A stretch of DNA of 64,000 bases from Bacteroidales bacterium (GTDB lineage Bacteria; Bacteroidota; Bacteroidia; Bacteroidales; F082), in assembly GCA_028277395.1 (NCBI GenBank), contig JANQGJ010000022.1, forward strand, positions 1-64,000, written 5' to 3'. The notes beneath the pieces are model-generated. The model did not search any database, was not told where the DNA came from, and saw nothing but the letters and a program-made list of their open reading frames with translations. The translations under genes and the position numbers were made by a program. This document shows positions 28,062 to 37,664 of the stretch, in pieces (position 1 is the first letter of the stretch; each line of letters opens with the position of its first letter).

Positions 28062-30554
28062 TTAGTAACCTAACAGAGTCCCTACCTGGTAGGTAATAAG
28101 TGATATAACATATGCCAATACCGTAGTATAAACCGCCAAAAATAAAGACCATTTCCAGTTACCTGATTCATTTTTAATAGCAGCAACTACTGCAATACAT
28201 GGAAAATATATTAGAATAAAAAGCATAAACGACAATGCTACAAGCGGAGTAAATATATTTTTCCCTTTATTGGGCCCTGCATCATATTTTTGAGTCTGAA
28301 GCTTTTTTACCAGCAATTGATTGTCGTCGCTTCCTGACTGATATAATACTCCCAATGTACTTATTACAATCTCTTTTGCGGCAGATCCGGCAATCAGGCC
28401 AATTCCCATTTTCCAGTCGAAACCAAGTGGTTTAATTACAGGTTCAATAGTTTTTCCCATGATCCCGATATAAGAGTTTTCCTGTTTCTCACTATAGTTA
28501 GCTGCTTTTAAATTATTTATTTTACTAACTAATACTGAGTCGCTTAGGGGTTTACCTGAGGCAACTGCATTATCGGATACTTCTTTGATCAATGATTCAT
28601 ATTTTTTGTCAATATCTTTGTTCAACGGAAAGTAGCCTAACGCCCATACTATTATACTCGCTACAAGTATGATTGTTCCCATCTTTCTAAGATACTGTTC
28701 TGCTTTAAACCATGTTTGTTTCAGTACACTTTTAAATACAGGCATCCTGTAGGGTGGTAATTCCATAACAAAAGGTACGGTTTCAACTCTGAACATAGTT
28801 TTTTTCATGAGCCAGGCAATAATACCTGCCAGTATGATGCCAAATAAATAAATACCAAATAACAGACTTCCTCTGTATTGGGTAAAAAAAGCATTTATTA
28901 AAAGTATATATACCGGGTATCTGGCACTACACGACATAAAAGGAATTATAAGCATGGTAACCAGTCTGTCATTTTTACTTTCAATGGTCCTGGTCGCCAT
29001 AATTGCTGGAACATTACACCCAAATCCCATGAGCATTGGTACAAATGATTTCCCGTGCAAACCAACTTTGTGCATTAATTTATCAACAATAAATGCTACC
29101 CTGGCCATATAACCGGATGCCTCCATTAACGTCAAAAAGAAAAACAATATCAGAATATTCGGAAGAAAAACTATTACACCCCCAACACCACCAAGTATGC
29201 CCTCTACAAGCATATCCTTTAACATTCCGTCAGGTAATACATCAGACAATAAATTCCCTGTAATACTAACGAGGCGTTCTATCCACTGCATGGGATAATC
29301 ACCAATAAAAAATGTACTCTGAAATGTTATCCAGATTGCAAAAAGAAATATTGGATAACTCAGTACCTTACTGGTTACAATATTATCAATTAATCTGCTG
29401 TTGGTAATTTTATTAAGTGCCGGAGATATTTTAAGGGTCTCCTTTAATGCCCCTTCAATAAATCCATATTTGGCATCGGTAATTATTGTTTCAACATTCT
29501 CATTTCTAAGCTTTTCTATTTCCTGCGACTCAGAGATACTGATTTCTTTAATTAACTCCGAATTTACACATGTTTCGATTCTTGCCAGTTCTTTTTCATC
29601 CTGTTCAAGCAGCTTTAGAGACAGGTACCGGGGCGAAACTTTATTTGTGAGAACCTTATTTTCATCAATACAGATTATTTCCTGAAGCTTCTTAATGGAC
29701 TTTTCAATCCTGCTACCGTAGTTAATATGGATATGACGGGTAACAGGTTCGGTATCATTGTAAACAGAGATTATTGTATCAAAAAGTTTATCAATACCTT
29801 TTCCTTTAGAGCCAACTGTTGGCACCATTGGGATACCGATCATTTTTGATAAGCTATTATAATCGAAAGCATCACCTTTTTCGGAAAATTCATCCCACAT
29901 ATTTAAAGCGATCACAACCTTGATGTCCATATCAATTAGCTGTGTTGTAAGATACAGGTTTCGTTCAAGGTTAGATGTATCAAGAACATTTAATATTACA
30001 TCTGGTAATTCATTTACAATATGTTCTCGTACGAAAAGTTCTTCAGGTGTATAACTTGTAATGGAATATGTACCGGGTAAGTCCACAAGATTAAATGCAT
30101 AGCCATTATGGGTAAATTTAGCTTCTTTGGCATCAACTGTAATTCCACCGTAGTTACCAACTTTTTCCCGTGAATGCGAAGCAATATTAAATATTGATGT
30201 CTTACCACAATTGGGATTACCGACAAGTGCAACATTAATTACTTTTTTGTCAGGGTTAATCGGGGTAATATTTAAAGATTGTTCAATTTGCAGTACACCG
30301 CGGTATTCATTGTTCTTATTCCCATTAGTTTCTCCTGTAATAACTTCAATCAATGCAGCTTCACTACGTCGTAATGAAATTTCATAACCCATTACATTAT
30401 ACTCAATTGGATCTTTTAACGGGGCATTTTTAACAACTATTACCTGTTTTCCAACAACAAATCCCATTTCGATAATCCGCTTCCGAAACGCACCCCGGCC
30501 ACGTACTTTTAATATAATGGCCTTTTCTCCACTTTTTAGTTCGGACAATTTCAT
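28062..30554 (-). CDS. feoB: Ferrous iron transporter, FeoA-FeoB fusion
   Basis: The 830-residue protein begins with a FeoA SH3-like domain (residues 1-75, MKLSELKSGEKAIILKV). The FeoB G domain follows, with G1 GNPNCGKTS (112-120), G3 DLPGTYS and G4 NMWDE. After a linker come about ten membrane helices with the Gate motifs, including MLMGFGCNVPAI and PFMSCSARYPVY, with conserved cysteines. It imports Fe2+ across the inner membrane. Fusion of FeoA to FeoB is common in Bacteroidota. No exact promoter box was seen between it and 30661. Confidence 0.97.
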   Translation of the reverse strand: MKLSELKSGEKAIILKVRGRGAFRKRIIEMGFVVGKQVIVVKNAPLKDPIEYNVMGYEISLRRSEAALIEVITGETNGNKNNEYRGVLQIEQSLNITPINPDKKVINVALVGNPNCGKTSIFNIASHSREKVGNYGGITVDAKEAKFTHNGYAFNLVDLPGTYSITSYTPEELFVREHIVNELPDVILNVLDTSNLERNLYLTTQLIDMDIKVVIALNMWDEFSEKGDAFDYNSLSKMIGIPMVPTVGSKGKGIDKLFDTIISVYNDTEPVTRHIHINYGSRIEKSIKKLQEIICIDENKVLTNKVSPRYLSLKLLEQDEKELARIETCVNSELIKEISISESQEIEKLRNENVETIITDAKYGFIEGALKETLKISPALNKITNSRLIDNIVTSKVLSYPIFLFAIWITFQSTFFIGDYPMQWIERLVSITGNLLSDVLPDGMLKDMLVEGILGGVGGVIVFLPNILILFFFLTLMEASGYMARVAFIVDKLMHKVGLHGKSFVPMLMGFGCNVPAIMATRTIESKNDRLVTMLIIPFMSCSARYPVYILLINAFFTQYRGSLLFGIYLFGIILAGIIAWLMKKTMFRVETVPFVMELPPYRMPVFKSVLKQTWFKAEQYLRKMGTIILVASIIVWALGYFPLNKDIDKKYESLIKEVSDNAVASGKPLSDSVLVSKINNLKAANYSEKQENSYIGIMGKTIEPVIKPLGFDWKMGIGLIAGSAAKEIVISTLGVLYQSGSDDNQLLVKKLQTQKYDAGPNKGKNIFTPLVALSFMLFILIYFPCIAVVAAIKNESGNWKWSLFLAVYTTVLAYVISLITYQVGTLLGY

Positions 30555-30661
30555 ATGGTGACAGCTATTTTAATCTTAATGCTTAATTATTGTAACTCAA
30601 TTTTTATACAAAATAAGAAATTGGATGGTAAGCTAAAGATACCTACTTATGGGTATTTTAA

Positions 30662-31201
30662 TCAATAAACAGAATCCGTTTCTTCCTCAAAATATATCAA
30701 ATGATGAATCCTCGTAAAAATATTACCAACCCTGTAACCCCAATGATTACCAAGTAAAACACTACAATCATAAATTGCATTCTCGCGTGCATCAAGTGTA
30801 TTTTTCTGTAAAAGAAGAATAAAATCCTTCATGTCCTGGTAAATATCTGCAATATTTTCACTCAAACTTGCTTTAAGTGGTTCTGTTTCATTAATATACT
30901 GAGGATCAATGATCCAGTATTCATCATCATTTCCAAATTTATCCCGTAACTCTGTAAATACTCTTTCCCATTGTTCTTCCGTAACAAATCTCTCATTTGC
31001 ATCAGGATTCTGTGGTTCTATTTCCGGTAACAATGTACCTTTCAGATAAAGTAATGGAAGGATTCTTTGTACAAAGTCGATTATTGTTTCTTTATCCTTG
31101 TTTTCGATAGTTTCGAAGAAATAGCAAAACTCATTGGCAACAGTAGCCATTTCGATTACCGGTTTTGATAATGTTATATCTTCAATATTCTTATCAGTCA
31201 T
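30662..31201 (-). CDS. DUF5063 family protein
   Basis: I chose the start at 31201 (179 residues, MTDKNIEDITLSKPV). The frame is open to an ATG at 31243, but that extension (MLSILFLFLQTKFK) runs through the predicted promoter and the upstream gene's terminator. The protein is acidic and mostly helical, with the DUF5063 pattern MATVANEFCYFFETIENKD near the N-terminus and NHWGYRVGNIFTRIHHLIY near the end. Its function is unknown. It is found across Bacteroidota as a cytoplasmic single-domain protein. Confidence 0.78.
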   Translation of the reverse strand: MTDKNIEDITLSKPVIEMATVANEFCYFFETIENKDKETIIDFVQRILPLLYLKGTLLPEIEPQNPDANERFVTEEQWERVFTELRDKFGNDDEYWIIDPQYINETEPLKASLSENIADIYQDMKDFILLLQKNTLDARENAIYDCSVLLGNHWGYRVGNIFTRIHHLIYFEEETDSVY

Positions 31202-31216
31202 TTTAAATTTTGTTTG

Positions 31217-31224
31217 CAAAAATA
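31217..31224 (-). promoter_or_regulatory. Predicted -7 promoter box for the DUF5063 gene
   Basis: On the minus strand this reads TATTTTTG, an exact TAnnTTTG match, with TTTG 16 bp further upstream (31241-31244), a short spacing. The box coincides with the T-tract of the upstream terminator, so it could be only that. Confidence 0.4.
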
Positions 31225-31256
31225 AAAACAAAATGGAAAGCAAAAGCCTTCCATTT
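31217..31256 (-). terminator. Rho-independent terminator after the phosphohexomutase gene
   Basis: Arms at 31231-31240 and 31247-31256 pair with one mismatch around a 6-nt loop. On the minus strand they are followed by a T-rich run (rc of 31217-31230). It lies 39 bp after the stop of the gene at 31295-33034. Confidence 0.75.
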
Positions 31257-31294
31257 CATTTCCTTAGTCCTCGATATAATTGTTTGAAAACTTA

Positions 31295-33034
31295 CTAATT
31301 GAGTTTTAGATCTTTAATGTAATTATCAATTTTTGATTCAAGTGTTGCATTTACTGCCTCAAATTCAGCGCCATCAACAAGATCTGCCACCACACCAAAA
31401 TAGAACTTAATTTTAGGTTCAGTGCCAGAAGGGCGTACACTAACCTTACCTCCGTCTGCAGTAAAAAACTGTAATACATTTGAAGAAGGCAGGTTTATTT
31501 TAGTTTCCTCCCCTGATTTAACATTCCTGGAAATGCCTGTCAGATAGTCATTTATCATTACAACTCCAGAATTATCAAGCATAGCAGGAGGATTTTCTCT
31601 AAAATTTTTCATTATCTTTTCAATTTCCTCAGCTCCTGATTTTCCCTTTCTCACAACCGAAATCAGTTTCTCTTTAAACAATCCAAATTCCGAATATATA
31701 TCAACGAGAAGATCATACAATCCAATTCCCTTGTCAGCAGCCCATGCAGCTGTTTCAGCAATCATAGCACAGGAAATAACAGCATCTTTATCTCTGACAA
31801 AATCACCAACCAAATACCCATAGCTTTCTTCTCCACCACCTATAAATACTTTTTCACCCTCAAGTTTTTTAATTATATCAGCAATATATTTAAATCCTGT
31901 TAGTACATCAAAACTCTCAACATTATTTTTTGCAGCAATTTTAGATAGTAATTCTGATGTAACTATTGTTTTAACTATGTATTCATTGCCTTTAAGTTTA
32001 CCCAGCTCTTTCCACCTCACAATTAAATAATAAATCAAAAGCGAGGCTGCCTGGTTTCCGTTAAGTAACACCATTTCATCACCCTTTCTAACTGCAATTC
32101 CTACTCTGTCAGCATCAGGGTCAGTAGCCATTACCAGGTCTGCATCAATTTCCAGTGCTTTTTTCATAGCTAATTCCAGTGCTGCTGATTCTTCGGGATT
32201 CGGGGATACAACAGTTGGAAAGTTCCCATCGGGTGTAGCCTGTTCACTAACCAGTACGACTCCATTAAAACCAATTCGTTTAAGTATTTCAGGAACTAAA
32301 GTAACTCCTGTTCCATGAAGTGGTGTAAATACAATCTTAAAGTCTTTTTGTCGAGCAATTACTTCAGGTGATAATGATAGAGATTTGATTCGATCAAGGT
32401 AAATATTGTCAACATCCTGACCTATCATTTCAATTAGGTTATCATTACCATTGAAGTTTATTTCAGAAACATCAGCAATTTTTTTAACCTCATCTATTAC
32501 ATTTTTATCATGTGGGCTGATCAACTGTCCTCCATCGTCCCAATAAGCTTTATAACCATTATATTCCTTTGGATTATGAGAAGCTGTGATAACTATTCCA
32601 CCCTGACACCCGAAATGGCGAATGGCAAAAGATAATTCCGGTGTTGGTCTGAGATCATCAAACAGATAAACTTTTATGCCATTTGAGGAAAATACATCGG
32701 CTGTAATCTTTGCAAAGTAGCTGCTATTATTTCTGGAATCATATGCAATCGCAACTTTTATCAAATCCAGGTCAGAAAAATTACTTTTCAAATAATTAGA
32801 CATACCCTGTGTTGCAGCACCAACAGTATATTTATTCATCCTATTCGATCCAACTCCCATAATTCCTCTTAATCCGCCGGTTCCAAACTCAAGGTCTCGG
32901 TAAAATGATTCAGTAATCTCCTGAGGGTCATTTGCTATCATACTTCTGATCGCTGACTTTGTATCTTCATCATAATTACCCTCTAACCAGGAGTTGGCTT
33001 TTTCAAGTACTGTTTTATCAATCTGTGTATTCAT
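31295..33034 (-). CDS. Phospho-sugar mutase (phosphoglucomutase/phosphomannomutase, PgcA type)
   Basis: The 579-residue enzyme belongs to the long alpha-D-phosphohexomutase group. It has GTGGLRGIMG near residue 51, the phosphoserine loop ITASHNPKEYNGYK (Ser152), the metal loop DPDADRVGIA, the sugar loop GGGEESYGY, and the phosphate-binding RPSGTEPKIKFYFG. It interconverts hexose 6- and 1-phosphates and so feeds nucleotide-sugar synthesis. It lies 45 bp after rfbD and UXS on the same strand, probably as the last gene of that operon, and ends at a clear terminator. Confidence 0.93.
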   Translation of the reverse strand: MNTQIDKTVLEKANSWLEGNYDEDTKSAIRSMIANDPQEITESFYRDLEFGTGGLRGIMGVGSNRMNKYTVGAATQGMSNYLKSNFSDLDLIKVAIAYDSRNNSSYFAKITADVFSSNGIKVYLFDDLRPTPELSFAIRHFGCQGGIVITASHNPKEYNGYKAYWDDGGQLISPHDKNVIDEVKKIADVSEINFNGNDNLIEMIGQDVDNIYLDRIKSLSLSPEVIARQKDFKIVFTPLHGTGVTLVPEILKRIGFNGVVLVSEQATPDGNFPTVVSPNPEESAALELAMKKALEIDADLVMATDPDADRVGIAVRKGDEMVLLNGNQAASLLIYYLIVRWKELGKLKGNEYIVKTIVTSELLSKIAAKNNVESFDVLTGFKYIADIIKKLEGEKVFIGGGEESYGYLVGDFVRDKDAVISCAMIAETAAWAADKGIGLYDLLVDIYSEFGLFKEKLISVVRKGKSGAEEIEKIMKNFRENPPAMLDNSGVVMINDYLTGISRNVKSGEETKINLPSSNVLQFFTADGGKVSVRPSGTEPKIKFYFGVVADLVDGAEFEAVNATLESKIDNYIKDLKLN

Positions 33035-33079
33035 TTAACTATTTGTTTTATGCAATTTTAAACTAAGGCAATCGAATAT

Positions 33080-33940
33080 TTATTTTAACCTGTCAAGCAT
33101 TAATTTCAAGCTATCAAGCCAGTAAGGTATGTCCACTTTAAAATCATTTTTAATTTTAGACTTGTTAAGCACACTATAAAAAGGTCTAGCAGCCTTAGCC
33201 GGAAAATCCTTGGATTCGATAGCAGCAATACTACAATCCAGATTCCTAATATCCATTATGGATTTTGCAAAATCATACCAGCTTATAACTCCTTCATTAC
33301 TATAATGATACACTTCCTTAATGCTTATATTTTCAACATTATTAATAATGACCATTATAACTTTTGCCAGGTCTGCTGCATTTGTCGGAGTTCCTACCTG
33401 ATCTGCTACCACATTTAAATTATCTCTTTCACTCCCCAGCTTTAACATTGTTTTTACAAAGTTATTTCCAAATACTGAATATAACCATGATGTTCTTATT
33501 ATAACTGAATTACATGAAGAATTCATCACAGCTTCTTCACCATCAAGTTTAGATCTGCCATAGAATGAATTTGGGACAGGGATATCTGTCTCTACATAAG
33601 GTTTGTAATTTTTACCATCGAAAACATAATCTGTGGAAATATGCACAAACAAAGTATTGTAATTATAACATACTTCTGCCAGATGTTCAACTACTTCATA
33701 ATTTAACATCATTGCAAGATCATTATCATCTTCTGCCTGATCAACAGCAGTATAAGCGGCACAATTAACACAAACATCGATATTGTTATTTTTAAAGAAC
33801 ATGTTCACAGCTGAGAAATCTGTAAGGTCAAGTTCATCAACATCGGTAAAAATAAAATTTAAACTCTCGTATTGACTTTTCAATTCTTTTAACTCAGAGC
33901 CAAGCTGTCCGTTACTTCCTGTTACAAGTATGTTTTTCAT
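33080..33940 (-). CDS. rfbD: dTDP-4-dehydrorhamnose reductase
   Basis: This 286-residue SDR has the Rossmann motif VTGSNGQLGSEL, the family segment CVNCAAYTAVDQAEDD, and the catalytic YxxxK in FYGRSKLDGE. The STDYVFDG motif of RfbD/RmlD is also present. It makes the last step of dTDP-L-rhamnose synthesis, using NAD(P)H to reduce dTDP-4-keto-L-rhamnose. rfbA, rfbB and rfbC are not in this window, which is unusual because they are often clustered. It begins 19 bp after the UXS gene. Confidence 0.93.
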   Translation of the reverse strand: MKNILVTGSNGQLGSELKELKSQYESLNFIFTDVDELDLTDFSAVNMFFKNNNIDVCVNCAAYTAVDQAEDDNDLAMMLNYEVVEHLAEVCYNYNTLFVHISTDYVFDGKNYKPYVETDIPVPNSFYGRSKLDGEEAVMNSSCNSVIIRTSWLYSVFGNNFVKTMLKLGSERDNLNVVADQVGTPTNAADLAKVIMVIINNVENISIKEVYHYSNEGVISWYDFAKSIMDIRNLDCSIAAIESKDFPAKAARPFYSVLNKSKIKNDFKVDIPYWLDSLKLMLDRLK

Positions 33941-33959
33941 TCCAATTTATGCTGAACAG

Positions 33960-34910
33960 TTAATATTGTTTGTCTTCGCCAAGTAATTTATCGAAATATT
34001 CAATAGTTTTCATAAGCCCTGTATCAAGTTTTATAACAGGTTCCCAATTAAGTTTACTCTTTGCCAGTGTAATATCCGGTTTTCTCTGCATCGGGTCATC
34101 AGAAGGCAGATCTTCAAATACAATTTTAGATTTACTACCTGTAAAATCAATTACCTTTTGTGCCAGTTCAAGTATTGTAAATTCACCCGGGTTTCCAATA
34201 TTTACCGGTCCGGTAAAATCATCACCTGTAGTCATTGTTTTGATCATCCCGTTTAGTAAATCGTCAACATACTGGAAACTTCTGGTTTGATTTCCTTCTC
34301 CATACACAGTAATATTCTCTCCTTTAAGAGCCTGAACTATAAAATTAGAAACTACCCTGCCATCATTTGGGTGCATTCTAGGCCCATAGGTATTGAAAAT
34401 CCTGATTATTTTGATCCTGACGTTATTTTGAGTATGATAGTTGGTAAATAATGTTTCTGCAACTCTTTTTCCTTCATCGTAGCAAGATCTTGTACCAATT
34501 GGGTTAACGTGTCCCCAATAATCTTCTGTCTGAGGGTGTACCTTAGGGTCTCCATAGACCTCGCTTGTCGATGCCTGTAATATTTTGGCTTTAATCCTTT
34601 TCGCCAGTCCAAGCATATTTATAGCTCCCATTACAGAAGTTTTTACAGTTTTAATGGGGTTATACTGGTAATGAATTGGTGAAGCCGGACATGCAAGATT
34701 ATAAATCTCATCTACTTCAATAAAAAAAGGCATAGTGACATCATGTCTGATAACCTCAAAATAATGATTATCCATAAGATGTTCAATATTTCTTTTTTGT
34801 CCGGTAAAATAATTATCAAGTGATATCACTTCATTACCTTCATTCAGTAATCTCTCACAGAGATGTGAACCTACAAAACCTGCACCACCTGTTACAAGAA
34901 TTCTTTTCAT
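33960..34910 (-). CDS. UDP-glucuronate decarboxylase (UDP-xylose synthase)
   Basis: This 316-residue extended SDR has [11 protein letters not shown] at the N-terminus. UXS hallmarks are [38 protein letters not shown] and the catalytic YxxxK in [14 protein letters not shown]. It converts UDP-glucuronate to UDP-xylose. The gene for UDP-glucose dehydrogenase, which makes its substrate, lies just upstream on the same strand, so the two form a UDP-Glc to UDP-GlcA to UDP-Xyl route feeding surface polysaccharide synthesis. rfbD and the phosphohexomutase follow closely. Confidence 0.92.
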   Translation of the reverse strand: MKRILVTGGAGFVGSHLCERLLNEGNEVISLDNYFTGQKRNIEHLMDNHYFEVIRHDVTMPFFIEVDEIYNLACPASPIHYQYNPIKTVKTSVMGAINMLGLAKRIKAKILQASTSEVYGDPKVHPQTEDYWGHVNPIGTRSCYDEGKRVAETLFTNYHTQNNVRIKIIRIFNTYGPRMHPNDGRVVSNFIVQALKGENITVYGEGNQTRSFQYVDDLLNGMIKTMTTGDDFTGPVNIGNPGEFTILELAQKVIDFTGSKSKIVFEDLPSDDPMQRKPDITLAKSKLNWEPVIKLDTGLMKTIEYFDKLLGEDKQY

Positions 34911-35002
34911 AATTAATACAGTTAGAATAAAATCTGTTATTTAGCATATTGAGATAACAATTACAGATAACTCAACAACACTGCTTGTAAAACAATAAAC
35001 AA

Positions 35003-35010
35003 CAAAGCTA
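35003..35010 (-). promoter_or_regulatory. Possible -7 promoter box upstream of the UXS gene
   Basis: On the minus strand this reads TAGCTTTG, matching TAnnTTTG. It lies about 93 bp upstream of the start at 34910. No -33 element is seen. Confidence 0.3.
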
Positions 35011-35070
35011 CAGGATAGCTGATCCGGTATCATTATTATTTTCAGCTAATATAGGGTTAATATTTATATT

Positions 35071-35118
35071 ACGGTAAAACAAAGCTGTATGAAATAACCA
35101 TGTTTTACCGTTTTTTTT
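35071..35118 (+). terminator. Hairpin plus T8 tract facing the plus strand
   Basis: Perfect 10-bp arms ACGGTAAAAC (35071-35080) and its complement (35102-35111) enclose a 21-nt loop and run into eight Ts ending at 35118. Read on the plus strand this is terminator-like, yet every nearby gene is on the minus strand. On the minus strand it gives the ugd transcript a 3' hairpin with no U-tract. Confidence 0.5.
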
Positions 35119-35127
35119 GTGGAGAAA

Positions 35128-36444
35128 CTACATTCCTACACCTATTCCAAAATAATCGAATCCCTGTTCTTTCATTTCAGAAACATCATAAATGTTTCTT
35201 CCATCAAAGATCACAGAGTTCTTAAGCAATTTCTTTATAACAGTAAATGCCGGAAATTTAAATTCAGGCCATTCTGTCATTATGATTAAACCATCTGCAT
35301 CAATCAATGCTTCATACATATCATCAACAAAAGTAATTTTATCTCCAAGTATTCGCTTTGATTCATTCATGGCAACCGGGTCATAGGCTTTTACATTAGC
35401 TCCGGCTTCCAGAAGTTTTTTAATAACTACCAGTGATGGAGCTTCTCTCATATCATCAGTCTGAGGTTTAAAAGAAAGACCCCACATAGCGAAAGTCCTG
35501 CCCTTTAGGTCATCGAAATACCTGGATGCTTTTCCAAATAGTACAGATTTCTGCCTTTCATTAACGTCTTCCACAGCCTTAAGAACTTCAAGACTATAAC
35601 CCAGGTCATCCGATGTTTTAATTAATGCTTTCACATCTTTAGGAAAACATGAGCCACCATAACCTGTTCCAGGATAAATAAAATACTTGCCGATTCTTCT
35701 GTCAGATCCTATTCCTTTTCTTACAGCATTAACATCAGCACCTACAATTTCGCAAAGATTTGCAATATCATTCATAAAACTGATCTTTGTTGCAAGCATT
35801 GAATTTGCAGTATATTTAGTCATCTCAGCTGAAACTATATCCATAAAAATAACAGGATGACCATTCATTGTGAAAGGTTTATACAATTTCTCCATAAGCT
35901 TTTGTGCTCTTTGTGAATCTGTACCTACAACAATCCTGTCAGGTTTTAGAAAATCATCTACAGCGGCTCCTTCCTTAAGAAACTCCGGATTTGATGCAAC
36001 ATCAAACTTAAGGTCAGAATTTCTTTCGGTCAGGGCATTATTAATTGCTTCTCTTACCTTTTCAGCAGTTCCCACGGGGACAGTACTTTTAGTTACCATA
36101 AGGAGGTAATCAGTCATATTCTTACCAACTTCTGTTGCAACCTGCAAAACATATTGCAAATCGGCACTACCATCTTCATCAGGAGGTGTTCCAACTGCAC
36201 CAAATACAACATTTACTCCGTCCAGGCATTCCGATAGTTTAGTACTGAAATGAAGGCGACCTTTTCTAACTGTTCTTTCTACGATTTCTTCAAGTCCAGG
36301 TTCATAAATTGGTATAATACCTTTTTTTAAATTTTCAATCTTTTTTTCATCAATGTCAACGCAAGTTACGTCTATACCAACTTCTGCAAAACAAGCGCCG
36401 GTAACCAAACCAACATAACCTGTACCTACAATAGTAATTTTCAT
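35128..36444 (-). CDS. ugd: UDP-glucose 6-dehydrogenase
   Basis: The 438-residue enzyme has the N-terminal NAD site GTGYVGLVTGACFAEVG. A central dehydrogenase domain carries the catalytic cysteine Cys266 in GGSCFPKDV. The C-terminal UDP-binding domain includes WGLSFKPQTDDMREAPS. It oxidises UDP-glucose twice to UDP-glucuronate in the cytoplasm. Its neighbour downstream (33960-34910) uses that product, so the pairing is metabolically coherent. A 217-bp gap with its own structures separates the two, so they may be separate transcripts. Confidence 0.97.
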   Translation of the reverse strand: MKITIVGTGYVGLVTGACFAEVGIDVTCVDIDEKKIENLKKGIIPIYEPGLEEIVERTVRKGRLHFSTKLSECLDGVNVVFGAVGTPPDEDGSADLQYVLQVATEVGKNMTDYLLMVTKSTVPVGTAEKVREAINNALTERNSDLKFDVASNPEFLKEGAAVDDFLKPDRIVVGTDSQRAQKLMEKLYKPFTMNGHPVIFMDIVSAEMTKYTANSMLATKISFMNDIANLCEIVGADVNAVRKGIGSDRRIGKYFIYPGTGYGGSCFPKDVKALIKTSDDLGYSLEVLKAVEDVNERQKSVLFGKASRYFDDLKGRTFAMWGLSFKPQTDDMREAPSLVVIKKLLEAGANVKAYDPVAMNESKRILGDKITFVDDMYEALIDADGLIIMTEWPEFKFPAFTVIKKLLKNSVIFDGRNIYDVSEMKEQGFDYFGIGVGM

Positions 36445-36616
36445 TTATTTCTATTTTTTAATTTATTACTTATTTATCAATTGTTAATCATAATCTAAAA
36501 AAGATCATTTGCCGTTCAATATTAGTTATACCATGTTAATATTGGTCTGCATTATAATCTGATCCTTAATTATTGAATAACTACCACTAGTTGAATGACA
36601 ACTTATTATTACATAC

Positions 36617-36646
36617 CAAAAATAACTTATTTGGATAAAACAACAA
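36617..36646 (-). promoter_or_regulatory. Predicted promoter for ugd
   Basis: The minus strand reads TTG (36644-36646), a 19-bp spacer, then TATTTTTG (36617-36624). Both the -7 box and spacing fit the Bacteroidota consensus. The leader to the start at 36444 would be about 165 nt. Confidence 0.45.
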
Positions 36647-36673
36647 CATTTATTGTTAAATAATTAACACAAG

Positions 36674-37642
36674 CTAATTAATTTGATATGTAACTCCTAA
36701 CCCGAACGATTCATTTATCTGAATCTTAGGACTTTCTGACACCTGTACCTTTTCACCATCAATTATGCTATAATTGGGAAATTTCGCATTATGGTCGTAT
36801 TTTATATGCATATAAAGTATAGTCGCAAATATATTATTGATTGAAAACACAATACGGGTATCAAAATCAACATCAATATTCCATCTGTTTCGTATATCAA
36901 AATCCAGATAATTATTGTGCAACGTTAAAGCCGAATTTAGATTTATATTTTTCATTATTTCGGCTTTGTAGATAGTGAACAGGTTAATACCAACTTCTCC
37001 AAGAAAATGCTCGCCCGGAATAATAACATTTCCTACTGAGTCCAATACTGCTTTTTTTACACCATATAATCCACGGTTGGCAATATCATCGTTCACAACA
37101 AACGTCATTTTACCTGAAACAGGACTCATAAATAAATGAAACTCATCGTTTGGCGTAAATTTGAATCCAAAAGATATGGTTAGATATGCAGGAGCAAAAA
37201 AAGATGATATCAAGGTTGAGTCATCAGGATATTTATATCCATCCGCAAATTGAGTTTTTAAGGTAGTCAGGTTGGTAATGCTCCATTTACCGGATATTTG
37301 ATGACTAAACGCAACAGCAAGATTTAGCTTATCATTGGTTTTTTCTATCCTCTTGTCAATATACCCGACCAGCCCGAACCCGAGCTTACCGGACTGATCG
37401 AATGTAAATTTTTCTCTGCTATACTTCAGGTCATAATCAAATTCAGCTTTCCCGGAAAGTGAGCTTTCACCACCAGCAGACCAATTTACGAAAGCATTTT
37501 GAGCAACAGATACCAGTGATAAGCTTTTAAATGTCCAGTTTTTAACTGTATCTGTTGATGGTAGTACACCTGTAGTATCTGTCCCAAATGCAAAAGTAAA
37601 AAGTGGAAAACACACTGTAATCCAAATTACTATTCTTTTCAT
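36674..37642 (-). CDS. DUF3078 family outer-membrane-associated protein
   Basis: This 322-residue protein has a signal peptide (about residues 1-20) and the DUF3078 pattern. Near the start it shows WTFKSLSLVSVAQNAFVNWSAGG. Repeated amphipathic beta-strands follow, such as FDYDLKYSREKFTF and ALTLHNNYLDFDIRNRWNIDVD. This is typical of outer-membrane beta-barrel-like proteins in Bacteroidota. Function is unknown. It starts 22 bp after the S9 peptidase gene, so the two are probably co-transcribed. Confidence 0.85.
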   Translation of the reverse strand: MKRIVIWITVCFPLFTFAFGTDTTGVLPSTDTVKNWTFKSLSLVSVAQNAFVNWSAGGESSLSGKAEFDYDLKYSREKFTFDQSGKLGFGLVGYIDKRIEKTNDKLNLAVAFSHQISGKWSITNLTTLKTQFADGYKYPDDSTLISSFFAPAYLTISFGFKFTPNDEFHLFMSPVSGKMTFVVNDDIANRGLYGVKKAVLDSVGNVIIPGEHFLGEVGINLFTIYKAEIMKNINLNSALTLHNNYLDFDIRNRWNIDVDFDTRIVFSINNIFATILYMHIKYDHNAKFPNYSIIDGEKVQVSESPKIQINESFGLGVTYQIN

Positions 37643-37664
37643 ATTCGAATTTAGGTATGCAGAG

